Of a DNA stretch of 64,000 bases, positions 7,552 through 14,987 are shown in pieces. This DNA is from an uncultured Rhodospirillaceae bacterium. Lineage in GTDB: Bacteria; Pseudomonadota; Alphaproteobacteria; CAAGCB01; CAG-977. The notes under the pieces were generated by a model, which did not search any database, had not been told where the DNA came from, and saw only the letters and a program-made list of their open reading frames with translations. A program made the translations under genes and the position numbers. Positions within the stretch are counted from its first letter, which is position 1. Every line of letters begins with the position of its first letter. Location: contig USCC01000002.1 of assembly GCA_900553035.1 (NCBI GenBank), forward strand, positions 1-64,000. The letters are read 5' to 3'.

Positions 7552-8676
7552 ATGAGCATCGGCCTTTACGTTATTCTGTGTTCCGGCGTATTCGTGCTGG
7601 GTCTCGCGCTGCTGGGCGCGTATTTTACCTTTGTCGAACGCAACAGTTTTCTTGAGATTTCCGACACCGTCAAAATCGGCGCGATGAAAAATGCCGGAGT
7701 GATTCAGGCCGTTCTGTTCGTCCTGACTTCCCTGGCTCTGTTTTTTCTGTCCGGCGATAAAAAATGGTTTGAGGAAAACAATTTCCTTACCCTGTGCGCT
7801 CTGATCGCCGGTTTCGGCGTGATCGGCCTGAATGCTTCGGAAAAAAAGATTTCGCTTGCGGCGGCGGCACTGCTTCAGCTGGCCGGTATCGCGGCGGCGG
7901 TTCTGCTGTTTCCGTCCGGAACGGTTTTTTTCCATATGGGCCTGCCCCCGGTTGTTGACAACGCGGCCGCCGTTGTCCTCTGGTTTGTTTATTTCCGCCT
8001 GCTGTTCGTTATGGATCGTCTGGAAGGGTTTACGCAGGAAAATTCGATCTGTGTCGGTACGGTGTGCTTCCTCGGGCTGTTCATCAGTGCGGAACTTCCG
8101 CCCGACTTCCTTCGCTTCGGCGGTCTGCTTCTGCCCGTGATGATGCCCCTGTTCCCTTTCTATTTTCTTGGTTGTCACCTGCCGATGAGAGGCGTTGCCC
8201 GCAACATTTTCTGTTTTTTCGTCGGCTGGGTTTCATTTTATCTGGCCTCAAAAGGCGCTTGGGGGGTGGGCGTTCTGCTGGCGGCCTATCCTCTGTTTGA
8301 GGGGATTGTCTTCACCTGCCGCTTCCTTAAGGGACTGCTGACCAAAAATAAACCCGCCTTTCTGTTCGATACGCTTCTGAACCGGGGGATTGAACCGTTC
8401 ACCGTCGTCAAGTTTATTTTCCGCCGCAACGTCATCATCTGTGCGCTGGCGCTTCTGAGCTTCTCGGCCTCGCTTCAGTATCAGCCCGTCATTCTGGCCG
8501 CGTTGTTCCTGCTGGACTTTTACATCCGCGTCGTTTCGCCGAGCCAGGGCACCCCGTCCCTGCGTTCCCTGTTCCGGGAAATGCGGGAAAACACCCGGAA
8601 GGAAATCAGCGAAACGGGGAAGGCATTCAACGCAATCAAAGAAAAATATTCCGAAAAGAAAGACGATAAGGAGTAG
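7552..8676 (+). CDS. polytopic membrane protein, possibly a degenerate MraY/WecA-type glycosyltransferase
   Basis: 374 residues from the ATG at 7552 (GAGGAAATT upstream). About ten hydrophobic segments span residues 5 to 325, and a charged tail follows. One segment, LLFVMDRLEGF then SICVGTVCFLGLF, matches the layout of the N-x-x-N-x-x-D-G-x-D-G-L motif of polyprenyl-phosphate sugar-1-phosphate transferases. The Asn residues and the second Gly-x-Asp-Gly pattern are altered, and I do not see the preceding DDxxD-like loop. It may be a diverged, perhaps inactive, family member, or an unrelated carrier. It sits between the acetyltransferase and rsmB on the same strand with short gaps, so probably in one transcription unit. 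Confidence 0.7.
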   Translation: MSIGLYVILCSGVFVLGLALLGAYFTFVERNSFLEISDTVKIGAMKNAGVIQAVLFVLTSLALFFLSGDKKWFEENNFLTLCALIAGFGVIGLNASEKKISLAAAALLQLAGIAAAVLLFPSGTVFFHMGLPPVVDNAAAVVLWFVYFRLLFVMDRLEGFTQENSICVGTVCFLGLFISAELPPDFLRFGGLLLPVMMPLFPFYFLGCHLPMRGVARNIFCFFVGWVSFYLASKGAWGVGVLLAAYPLFEGIVFTCRFLKGLLTKNKPAFLFDTLLNRGIEPFTVVKFIFRRNVIICALALLSFSASLQYQPVILAALFLLDFYIRVVSPSQGTPSLRSLFREMRENTRKEISETGKAFNAIKEKYSEKKDDKE

Positions 8677-8687
8677 AAAGGCGTTTC

Positions 8688-10001
8688 ATGAAAAGTGCAG
8701 AGCTGATCACCCGTCATCTGGCTGTTGAAATTTTTTCGGCTGTCCTGCGCAAAGGCAAAAGTCTGGAAGAAGAATTCGCCGCCCGGATGGAAGCCCAGGA
8801 CAAAAAGCAGCCTTTGGAGAACCGGGACCGCACGTTTGTGCGCCTTTTGGTGACGACGATGCTCCGCCGTCTGGGTCAGATTGACAATATTCTGGCCGGG
8901 TATCTGAAAAGACCCTTGCCGGAGCGGGCGAATTACATCAAAGACGTCCTGCGTGTTTCAACGGCTCAGCTGGTTTTTCTCGACACACCGCCGCACGCGG
9001 CCGTATCGACGGGTGTATCGCTGGTAAAATCGTGGGGAATCGGCGGGTTTGCCGGACTTGCAAATGCCGTCCTGAGGCAGGTCGCCACCAACGGGAAACA
9101 GATCGCCGAACACCAGAACGAAGCCGAACTTAATATGCCGCCGTGGTTGCTGCGCTCGTGGGAAAAGGCATACGGCAAGGAAACGGCCGGCCGCATCGCC
9201 GCCGCCGGTCTTCAGGAAGCGCCGCTGGATTTCTCTGTCAAAGACAATGCCGTCTACTGGGCTGAACAGCTTGAAGCCTCTGTCATGCCGACCGGGACGC
9301 TTCGCCGGATGAAATCCGCCCTTGTCCCTTCCCTGCCGGGATTTGAAGAAGGGCAGTGGTGGGTTCAAGATCTGTCGGCCGCCCTTCCGGCCCGGCTTCT
9401 TCGCGATATTGAAGACCGCCGCGTTATTGATATCTGTGCCGCTCCGGGGGGGAAAACGGCTCAGCTGGCAACGGCCGGAGCCGACGTAACGGTTCTGGAC
9501 ATTTCGGCCAACCGCCTGAAAAAATTACAGGAAAACATGAACCGTCTCGGCCTGTCCGTCGAGGTGGTTACCGGCGACGCCCGGCGGTGGTGGGAAGAGG
9601 AAGGACATGACGGCGATCGTTTTGACGCCGTGCTTCTGGACGCCCCGTGTTCCGCGACCGGAACGCTGAGGCGGCATCCGGATGTCGTCTGGCACCGGAC
9701 GCCCGAAGACGTGCGCCGTCTGAACAAAACACAGAGGGAACTGCTGGCGACGGCTTTGGACATGCTGGAACCCGATGGTGAAATGGTTTACTGCGTCTGC
9801 TCGCTTCTGCCCGAGGAGGGCGTCGGCATCGTTGACGATGCGATTCATCGGGGGCGAGCCGAACGCATTCCCGTAACGGCGCAGGAAATGCCGCCGGAAA
9901 TGATTTCCGCACAGGGAGATCTGTGCATTTTCCCCTTCCTTTTTGAAGAATCCGGCGGATGCGACGGTTTTTACGCTGCCCGCCTGCGCCGCAAAGGATA
10001 A
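8688..10001 (+). CDS. rsmB: 16S rRNA (cytosine-967-C5)-methyltransferase
   Basis: 437 residues. The N-terminal NusB-like RNA-binding domain covers about residues 1-140, as in E. coli RsmB. The C-terminal Rossmann methyltransferase has ICAAPGGKTAQLA (SAM binding), the LDAPCSATGTLRRHPD segment with the PC Cys, and YCVCSLLPEEG with the second Cys of the m5C mechanism. It modifies C967 of 16S rRNA before subunit assembly. ATG start at 8688, 11 bases after the previous stop. The stop is 4 bases before the glycosyltransferase start, so these genes are likely co-transcribed even though their functions differ. Confidence 0.93.
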   Translation: MKSAELITRHLAVEIFSAVLRKGKSLEEEFAARMEAQDKKQPLENRDRTFVRLLVTTMLRRLGQIDNILAGYLKRPLPERANYIKDVLRVSTAQLVFLDTPPHAAVSTGVSLVKSWGIGGFAGLANAVLRQVATNGKQIAEHQNEAELNMPPWLLRSWEKAYGKETAGRIAAAGLQEAPLDFSVKDNAVYWAEQLEASVMPTGTLRRMKSALVPSLPGFEEGQWWVQDLSAALPARLLRDIEDRRVIDICAAPGGKTAQLATAGADVTVLDISANRLKKLQENMNRLGLSVEVVTGDARRWWEEEGHDGDRFDAVLLDAPCSATGTLRRHPDVVWHRTPEDVRRLNKTQRELLATALDMLEPDGEMVYCVCSLLPEEGVGIVDDAIHRGRAERIPVTAQEMPPEMISAQGDLCIFPFLFEESGGCDGFYAARLRRKG

Positions 10002-10005
10002 CCGT

Positions 10006-11139
10006 ATGGCCGATCCCGTTACCGTTCTTTACCCTTTTATTGAAGAAGCTTTTTCACCCGAAACAGCTGATGCCGTCAATGAAATCCGGAAGATTTCTGC
10101 GGCAGGTGATGTTAAACCCGTGGTGATCGTGAACAGGCACGGCCGGACGACCGAACTTCTGCGCAAGGCACATCTGGCGTACTATGAACTCAAGGCGATT
10201 CACCTCATCTATCCGGGAGATTTTTATCCCGTGGCCCTGTACCGCCTGATTTTTTCAAGCCTGCCTTTGTTTCTGTTCATCAAAGGTCAAAAAATTGACG
10301 TCATCCACTTTTACGGCATCATGCCCGCCCTGCTTTGGACCGGTGCGGCGCGTATGTTTCGGATTCCGTACGTGATTTCGCTGTACAACATTGAAAGGTA
10401 TGCGAAATACGCCTCTCTGACGCTTGCGGACGCGTCGCGTCTGACCTGTCCGTCAGAGATGGTCATGGAACGTCTGCCGAACAAATACCGTTTCCGCGCC
10501 GAGGTTGTTCCGCCCGCCGTTTCCGTGCCGTTTATCCCGGAAAAACAGCTGGAAAAACGCCGACGCCAGTGGCTGACGGAACGCGGGCTTCCGGAAAAGG
10601 CTCTTCTGATGGCGGCGGAAACGGATCAAAGCGTTGATAATCTTTTTATCCTGGGCGAAAAGCTGGCTTCCGACCTGAAAACGCCAATCGTTTTTGTCAC
10701 CGGAACGGAAGGCGAGCCAGTAACGGTCGGGCGCGTCACCGTTTTTCCGGCCGCTCCGGACGGTTTTGACGAAGCGCTGCCTCAGAGCCGTTTTTTTCTG
10801 GGGCTTGACGGCCGCCGGGCAACCTCTTCGGGAACAATGAAAGCCATGCTGGCGGGCGTCCCCGCAGCCGCGGTTGACGAAGGCGTGTATCCCGAAATCA
10901 TTAAAAACGGAAAAACGGGCATCCTGTTTCCCTTTTCCGATCCGGGAAAGTGGGCTTCCCGTCTGGCGGAAGCTCTTTCATCCCCGGAGAAAACAGCCGA
11001 AACGGCGGCGACCGCCAAAACGGAAATGGATAAAACGGTACGGGACATCATTGCCCGCCGGCAGGAGTCGTACCGTTCCCCCCATCCGAAAAAATCAAGT
11101 ACGGCAGGCGTCGGCCTGCTGAACGACGAAGGAGAATAG
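10006..11139 (+). CDS. glycosyltransferase, GT4-like (GT-B fold)
   Basis: 377 residues from the ATG at 10006, 4 bases after the rsmB stop. The N-terminal half has the usual donor-side layout: VIVNRHGRTTELL, then KIDVIHFYGIMPALLWT and RIPYVISLYNIERYAKYA. The C-terminal half shows ATSSGTMKAMLAGVPAAAVDEGVYPEIIKNGKTGIL. This resembles the E-x7-E nucleotide-sugar site of GT4 enzymes, where a scaffold Glu precedes a G-x-P and E-x-I-x-x-G-x-x-G run, though the first Glu is not evident. The acceptor is unknown; envelope polysaccharide is a reasonable guess. The last 4-5 residues overlap the ribosome site of the next gene. Confidence 0.75.
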   Translation: MADPVTVLYPFIEEAFSPETADAVNEIRKISAAGDVKPVVIVNRHGRTTELLRKAHLAYYELKAIHLIYPGDFYPVALYRLIFSSLPLFLFIKGQKIDVIHFYGIMPALLWTGAARMFRIPYVISLYNIERYAKYASLTLADASRLTCPSEMVMERLPNKYRFRAEVVPPAVSVPFIPEKQLEKRRRQWLTERGLPEKALLMAAETDQSVDNLFILGEKLASDLKTPIVFVTGTEGEPVTVGRVTVFPAAPDGFDEALPQSRFFLGLDGRRATSSGTMKAMLAGVPAAAVDEGVYPEIIKNGKTGILFPFSDPGKWASRLAEALSSPEKTAETAATAKTEMDKTVRDIIARRQESYRSPHPKKSSTAGVGLLNDEGE

Positions 11140-11675
11140 TGTTGAAACATCTTTTCATCATCCTTGCCCTGCTCTGTTCCTTTCCGGTACAGGCTCAGAA
11201 TGTCATCAATGCGCGCAAAGTGGAACAGATCGGCGTGTTTGACGACTGGACAGCCTATATTTTCAAAGACAAAAAGGAAAAGGTCTGTTTCGTATCTTCC
11301 ATGCCCTTTAAATCCGCGGGCGAATACAACCGCCGCGGCGACGTGTTCCTGATGGTCTCGCACCGGCCCAAGGAAGAACTGTTTGACGTGCTGACGTTTG
11401 TGGCGGGATATACGTACAAACCGCGTTCCGACGTTCTTCTGCGCGTCGGAAAGCTGAAAGCCGACCTGTTTACCAGCCAGGATACAGCCTGGTCGAAAAA
11501 CCTGAGTACTGACCGGGAAATCGCCGAAGCAATGAACCGGGGTGTCCGCGTCACCGTCAGAGGCACCAGCATTGAAGGCGTCGAAACGTACGATACCTTC
11601 TCGCTGAAAGGCTTCAACAATGCAATGGAAGCCATCAACCGCCTGTGCCGTCAGGACGCCGGAAAAAATGAATAG
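11139..11675 (+). CDS. periplasmic IalB-like protein (invasion-associated locus B type)
   Basis: 178 residues. A signal peptide (LKHLFIILALLCSFPVQAQ) directs it to the periplasm. The mature part (VFDDWTAYIFKDKKEKVCFV, MVSHRPKEELFDVLTFVAGY, DTAWSKNL, VTVRGTSIEGVETYDTFSL) follows the pattern of the alphaproteobacterial IalB-type beta-sandwich family. The start is either GTG at 11139, overlapping the previous stop by one base, or TTG at 11142, which lies 7 bases from AAGGAG and is better spaced. No enzymatic residues are known for the family; a role in envelope integrity is often assumed. Last gene of the run that begins near 7.0 kb. Confidence 0.75.
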   Translation: MLKHLFIILALLCSFPVQAQNVINARKVEQIGVFDDWTAYIFKDKKEKVCFVSSMPFKSAGEYNRRGDVFLMVSHRPKEELFDVLTFVAGYTYKPRSDVLLRVGKLKADLFTSQDTAWSKNLSTDREIAEAMNRGVRVTVRGTSIEGVETYDTFSLKGFNNAMEAINRLCRQDAGKNE

Positions 11676-11707
11676 GATAAAATCGTTTCCCTCGCGAAAA
11701 AGAGATT

Positions 11708-11736
11708 TTGTATCCGCCGGTTTAAAGTGCTATGCT
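11708..11736 (+). promoter_or_regulatory. probable promoter of the 11779 gene
   Basis: TTGTAT (11708-11713), a 17-base spacer and TATGCT (11731-11736), 42 bases before the ATG. Confidence 0.5.
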
Positions 11737-11778
11737 GTTGCCAGATGGACAAAAGAATTTCAGAAAAGGCTTTAAAAC

Positions 11779-12240
11779 ATGACTGAAACGCCCACGGTTG
11801 ACCCGGTACGTCAGGAATTCATCGACATGTACGAAGAAACGCTTGTCGATGCTCTTGAAGCCCGAAACGGCGAAGTTTCCGAGGATGAGGAACGCCTCCT
11901 GCGCATTGACGCGATGGTGGACGTGGCCATGCGGGTTCGCAAGGATCTGGATCCTCTTCTGGCCACCAAACTGAAAAGCCTTGAGAATTTGAAGGACTAC
12001 AAGCAGTACCTTTTGTCCGAATTCAAAATTTTCGGGTTCGTTTCACGTCATGCTTCGGCTCATGTTTTCGCCGAATACCTTCTGATGTCCGTCATGGATG
12101 AATTTGAAGCCGAAGACATCATTGATTTTTCATATCTGGGGGACGAACTGAACAAAGCCTATGCCAAGGCGTCGCCCGAATATCAGAACAGCCTGCGCGA
12201 CCTGCGCCGTATTTTCCCGTGGGGATCACTGATTGATTAA
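11779..12240 (+). CDS. hypothetical acidic helical protein
   Basis: 153 residues, not recognised. It has no signal peptide or membrane segment. The composition is acidic and strongly helical (EETLVDALEARNGEVSEDEE, MRVRKDLDPLLATKLKSLEN). A better conserved-looking centre is YLLSEFKIFGFVSRHASAHVF, and the C-terminus is RIFPWGSLID. It has its own candidate promoter, an AGAAAAGG ribosome site and a strong terminator, so it is probably a real monocistronic cytoplasmic gene. Neighbours (IalB-like protein upstream, convergent SDR downstream) give no functional hint. Confidence 0.75.
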   Translation: MTETPTVDPVRQEFIDMYEETLVDALEARNGEVSEDEERLLRIDAMVDVAMRVRKDLDPLLATKLKSLENLKDYKQYLLSEFKIFGFVSRHASAHVFAEYLLMSVMDEFEAEDIIDFSYLGDELNKAYAKASPEYQNSLRDLRRIFPWGSLID

Positions 12241-12257
12241 AACGGGTTCGGAATTGA

Positions 12258-12281
12258 AACCCCCGTTAAAAAACGGGGGTT
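12258..12281. terminator. bidirectional terminator between convergent genes
   Basis: AACCCCCGTT and AACGGGGGTT form a perfect 10-bp stem, with A and T runs at both sides. It can serve the 11779 gene and the convergent SDR gene. Confidence 0.85.
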
Positions 12282-12311
12282 TTTCATTTTGAAAGCCTCT
12301 GCCGGAGATTT

Positions 12312-13079
12312 TCAGTCCGAAGCTTTTTTGGGAAGCCGCGTCAGAATAAATTCGGCCGCCGGTGCAGGAAGGCAGGCCGTCAGCCAGGCCGCCAGAGCCA
12401 GAGGCCACGGGAACGTAATCCGGCCCCGGTTCTTTTCCAGACGGGCGGCAATGATGGCCGCGGCTTTCGGCGCCTGCATGAAAAACGGCATCGGGAATTT
12501 GTTTTTTGCCGTAATCCGCGACGCGACAAAGCCCGGACAGACCACATTGATTTCAATCCCTTCAGGAGCCAGCCATCCGCGGAGCGCTTCCCCCCACGCC
12601 CGGACGGCGTTTTTGCTGCCCGAATATGCCGGAGCACTCGGCAGGCCGCGATAACCGGCCAAAGAACTGATCAAAGCGATCTGGCCGCGCCGCCGCGCTC
12701 TCATTTTCGCCAAAGCCGGAAGAACCGTATTCAGGACGCCGCCGACATTCACCGCAAAGATGCGCCGCGTCTGTTCTTCCGACTCGCCCATCCCGCCTGT
12801 TCCGGCGGATACGCCCGCATTCGCAATCACCAGATCCAGTCCGGCCATCTTATCGCACCGGGCAATCCAGTTGTCCATCACTGCGGCATCCGTAACGTCG
12901 GCCTTTTCCGCAAAAACCAGTGCGCCTTTGACCCGGCATTGCTCCGCTACGGCGTTCAGACGTTCCGTATTCCGCCCGCACAGGAAAAGCGTCCGTCCCG
13001 GAGCCGCATATTGCACGGCCAGAGCTTCGCCGATTCCGCTGGAAGCGCCCGTAATCAAAATATTTTTCGGATTTTTCAT
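12312..13079 (-). CDS. short-chain dehydrogenase/reductase
   Basis: 255 residues from the ATG at 13079; the frame extends to a TTG at 13100, but the ATG with GGGA about 8 bases upstream is preferred. Classical SDR features are all present. These are the cofactor loop TGASSGIG (residues about 10-17), DVTD, NAG in VIANAGVSAG, the catalytic Ser in ALISSLAGYRG, Tyr-x3-Lys in YSGSK, and VCPGFV. NADPH is suggested by GRNTER at the end of the second strand. The substrate is unknown. A hydrophobic C-terminus (WPLALAAWLTACLPAPAAEF) may attach it to the membrane, as in several acyl-chain or retinol-type SDRs. Confidence 0.88.
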   Translation of the reverse strand: MKNPKNILITGASSGIGEALAVQYAAPGRTLFLCGRNTERLNAVAEQCRVKGALVFAEKADVTDAAVMDNWIARCDKMAGLDLVIANAGVSAGTGGMGESEEQTRRIFAVNVGGVLNTVLPALAKMRARRRGQIALISSLAGYRGLPSAPAYSGSKNAVRAWGEALRGWLAPEGIEINVVCPGFVASRITAKNKFPMPFFMQAPKAAAIIAARLEKNRGRITFPWPLALAAWLTACLPAPAAEFILTRLPKKASD

Positions 13080-13153
13080 TTTTTTGTTTCCCTGTTTCAA
13101 GCAGTTTTAGGTAAGGTAATGCAAAGATTCATTGAAATAAAGGAACAAATACC

Positions 13154-14026
13154 ATGGAAAGTATGACCGGTTTCAGTTCCGTGTCAGGAAAACAGGGAAT
13201 CTGCTGGACCTGGGTACTTCGGAGCGTCAACGGAAAATCGCTGGACGTCCGATGCCGCATGCCTCCGGGATTCGACGTTCTGGAACAAAACGCACGCGAA
13301 ATCCTGCGAGAAACATTCACGCGCGGGAACATTTCCGTTTCGCTGGAAACCAAGGCGGATGAGCAGAACTCTTCTCTGAAACTGAACGAACCGCTGCTGG
13401 ACGAACTGTGCCGTACGGCGCTGGCATGGCAGGTTCGGTATCCGGAACTGCGGCCGGCTCGGCTGGATGGCCTGATGGGTATTCCCGGCGTTCTGAAAGC
13501 CGTCGCCGAAAACGAAGAACAGGCCGCCCAGCGGCAAAAAGCCCTTCTGGAATCGTTTCGCGATGCCGTGCATTCTCTGGAGGAGGCACGGATGTCCGAA
13601 GGCGAAAAAATCGCCGTTTTCCTGAACCGCCATGTCGATAAAATCGAGGAACTGTGCCGAAAAGCCCGCGGCCTTGCTTCGGTGCAGCCGCAAAAAGTCA
13701 AGGAATGTCTCCTGTCGCAACTCGAATCCCTGAAAGAGGATACTTCTATCCCCGAAGAACGTTTCCTTCAGGAAGTGTCCATGTGCATGCTGCGTGTTGA
13801 CGTCCGTGAGGAACTCGACCGTCTGACGGCGCATGTCAAAACGGCGCGCGAACTGTTCACGGAAAAGGGAAGCATTGGTAAAAAGCTTGATTTTCTGTGC
13901 CAGGAACTTAACCGCGAAGCCAACACGCTCGCGTCGAAATCGTCGGATATCGAGCTGACGCGCGTGGCGATGGCACTGAAAACAGCCATTGATCAGTTAA
14001 GAGAACAAGTCCAAAATATCGAGTGA
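13154..14026 (+). CDS. yicC: YicC/YloC-family endoribonuclease
   Basis: 290 residues, normal for the family. The N-terminus, MESMTGFSSVSGKQGICW, matches the near-invariant SMTGF start of YicC proteins, followed by VLRSVNGKSLDVRCRMP. The C-terminal signature is GSIGKKLDFLCQELNREANTLASKSSDIE. Members are metal-dependent endoribonucleases linked to small-RNA turnover and stationary-phase survival; that role is from the family. The gene ends 6 bases before gmk, a pairing seen widely in bacteria, so they are probably one operon. Confidence 0.93.
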   Translation: MESMTGFSSVSGKQGICWTWVLRSVNGKSLDVRCRMPPGFDVLEQNAREILRETFTRGNISVSLETKADEQNSSLKLNEPLLDELCRTALAWQVRYPELRPARLDGLMGIPGVLKAVAENEEQAAQRQKALLESFRDAVHSLEEARMSEGEKIAVFLNRHVDKIEELCRKARGLASVQPQKVKECLLSQLESLKEDTSIPEERFLQEVSMCMLRVDVREELDRLTAHVKTARELFTEKGSIGKKLDFLCQELNREANTLASKSSDIELTRVAMALKTAIDQLREQVQNIE

Positions 14027-14032
14027 GCAAAC

Positions 14033-14683
14033 ATGAGTACTTCTTTTCATATCAAACGGCGCGGTTTCATGCTGGTCCTGTCTTCACCGTCAGGCGCCGG
14101 GAAAACCGCAATTTCACGGCGAATTCTGGAAGATGAGGCCGAAATGTCGCTGTCAATTTCTGTCACAACGCGTCCTCCCCGCCCCGGGGAAATCAACGGG
14201 AGGGACTATTTTTTCGTAGACGTGCCGACCTTTGAAGGCATGGTTCAGCGCAATGAATTTCTCGAACACGCCCGGTTCTGCGGTAATTACTACGGCACCC
14301 CCCGCGAACCCGTCCGCAAGGCTCTGGAAGAAGGAAAGGACATTCTGTTCGATATTGACTGGCAGGGGACACAGCAGATTGCCGAAAACGCCCGCGAAGA
14401 TCTGGTCAGCGTTTTTGTCCTTCCCCCCTCGATCGAGGAACTGGAGCGCCGTCTGTTTTCACGCGGTCAGGATTCCGAAGAGGTTGTCCGCCGCCGGATG
14501 TCCATTGCCGCCGCGGAAATGAGCCATTGGAATGAATACGATTATGTCATCGTCAATATCGATTTTGAAGAAAGCGTCCGCAACGTCCGCTCCATCATCC
14601 AGGCAGAGCGCCTGAAACGAGGGCGGCAGATCGGGCTGGCCAGTTTTGTGAACGGCATGCGGTCGGCGGAAGAAAGCAAATGA
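14033..14683 (+). CDS. gmk: guanylate kinase
   Basis: Converts GMP (and dGMP) to the diphosphate with ATP in the cytoplasm. 216 residues with the P-loop SSPSGAGKTAISRRIL, the GMP-binding VTTRPPRPGEINGRDYFFV, FLEHARFCGNYYGTP, and DIDWQGTQQI. The family's ATP-side arginines lie in RRLFSRGQDSEEVVRRRM. A strong terminator follows directly after the stop and closes the yicC-gmk operon. Confidence 0.96.
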   Translation: MSTSFHIKRRGFMLVLSSPSGAGKTAISRRILEDEAEMSLSISVTTRPPRPGEINGRDYFFVDVPTFEGMVQRNEFLEHARFCGNYYGTPREPVRKALEEGKDILFDIDWQGTQQIAENAREDLVSVFVLPPSIEELERRLFSRGQDSEEVVRRRMSIAAAEMSHWNEYDYVIVNIDFEESVRNVRSIIQAERLKRGRQIGLASFVNGMRSAEESK

Positions 14684-14686
14684 CGC

Positions 14687-14709
14687 AAGAGGCCTTTTCA
14701 AGGCCTCTT
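14687..14709 (+). terminator. terminator after gmk
   Basis: AAGAGGCCTT and AAGGCCTCTT form a perfect 10-bp stem around a TTC loop, followed by a long T run. Confidence 0.9.
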
Positions 14710-14987
14710 TTTTTCTTTTTTCCGCGTATGTTTTCCCCCCGGCGGTACGTTTTATCAATGAAACTCACAAAAAAATATTTTGGGGTGTTCAAACTTACAA
14801 GGCTTTCTTACGAAAGTCTCTTGCATTTTGGGGTGCTAAGGAAACTTGGGAAGAGGAAAGAAACGGAAGCGTTTCTTACTCTTCCCCTTTTTTTCATAAA
14901 TTTATTTTAAATACCCCGCACATCCCCTTGACATCCGGCATATTTTAGACAAAAATATAAGTCATTTTTCAAAAATGGGAGATAAAA
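14710..14987. other. AT-rich intergenic stretch with a short repeated word
   Basis: No convincing gene. A 76-residue frame crosses it but includes the gmk terminator and has no coding look. ATTTTGGGGTG(T/C)T occurs twice (14777-14789 and 14825-14837), 48 bases apart. TTGACA (14928-14933) is a likely -35 for pepF; the -10 is unclear (AT-rich AAAATA 18 bases on, or TATAAG 22 bases on). GGGAG at about 14977 is the pepF ribosome site. Confidence 0.5.

Noticed and set aside
14680..14910. 76-codon plus-strand frame after gmk
   Set aside because: It begins inside the end of gmk, includes its terminator, and has no protein-like pattern.
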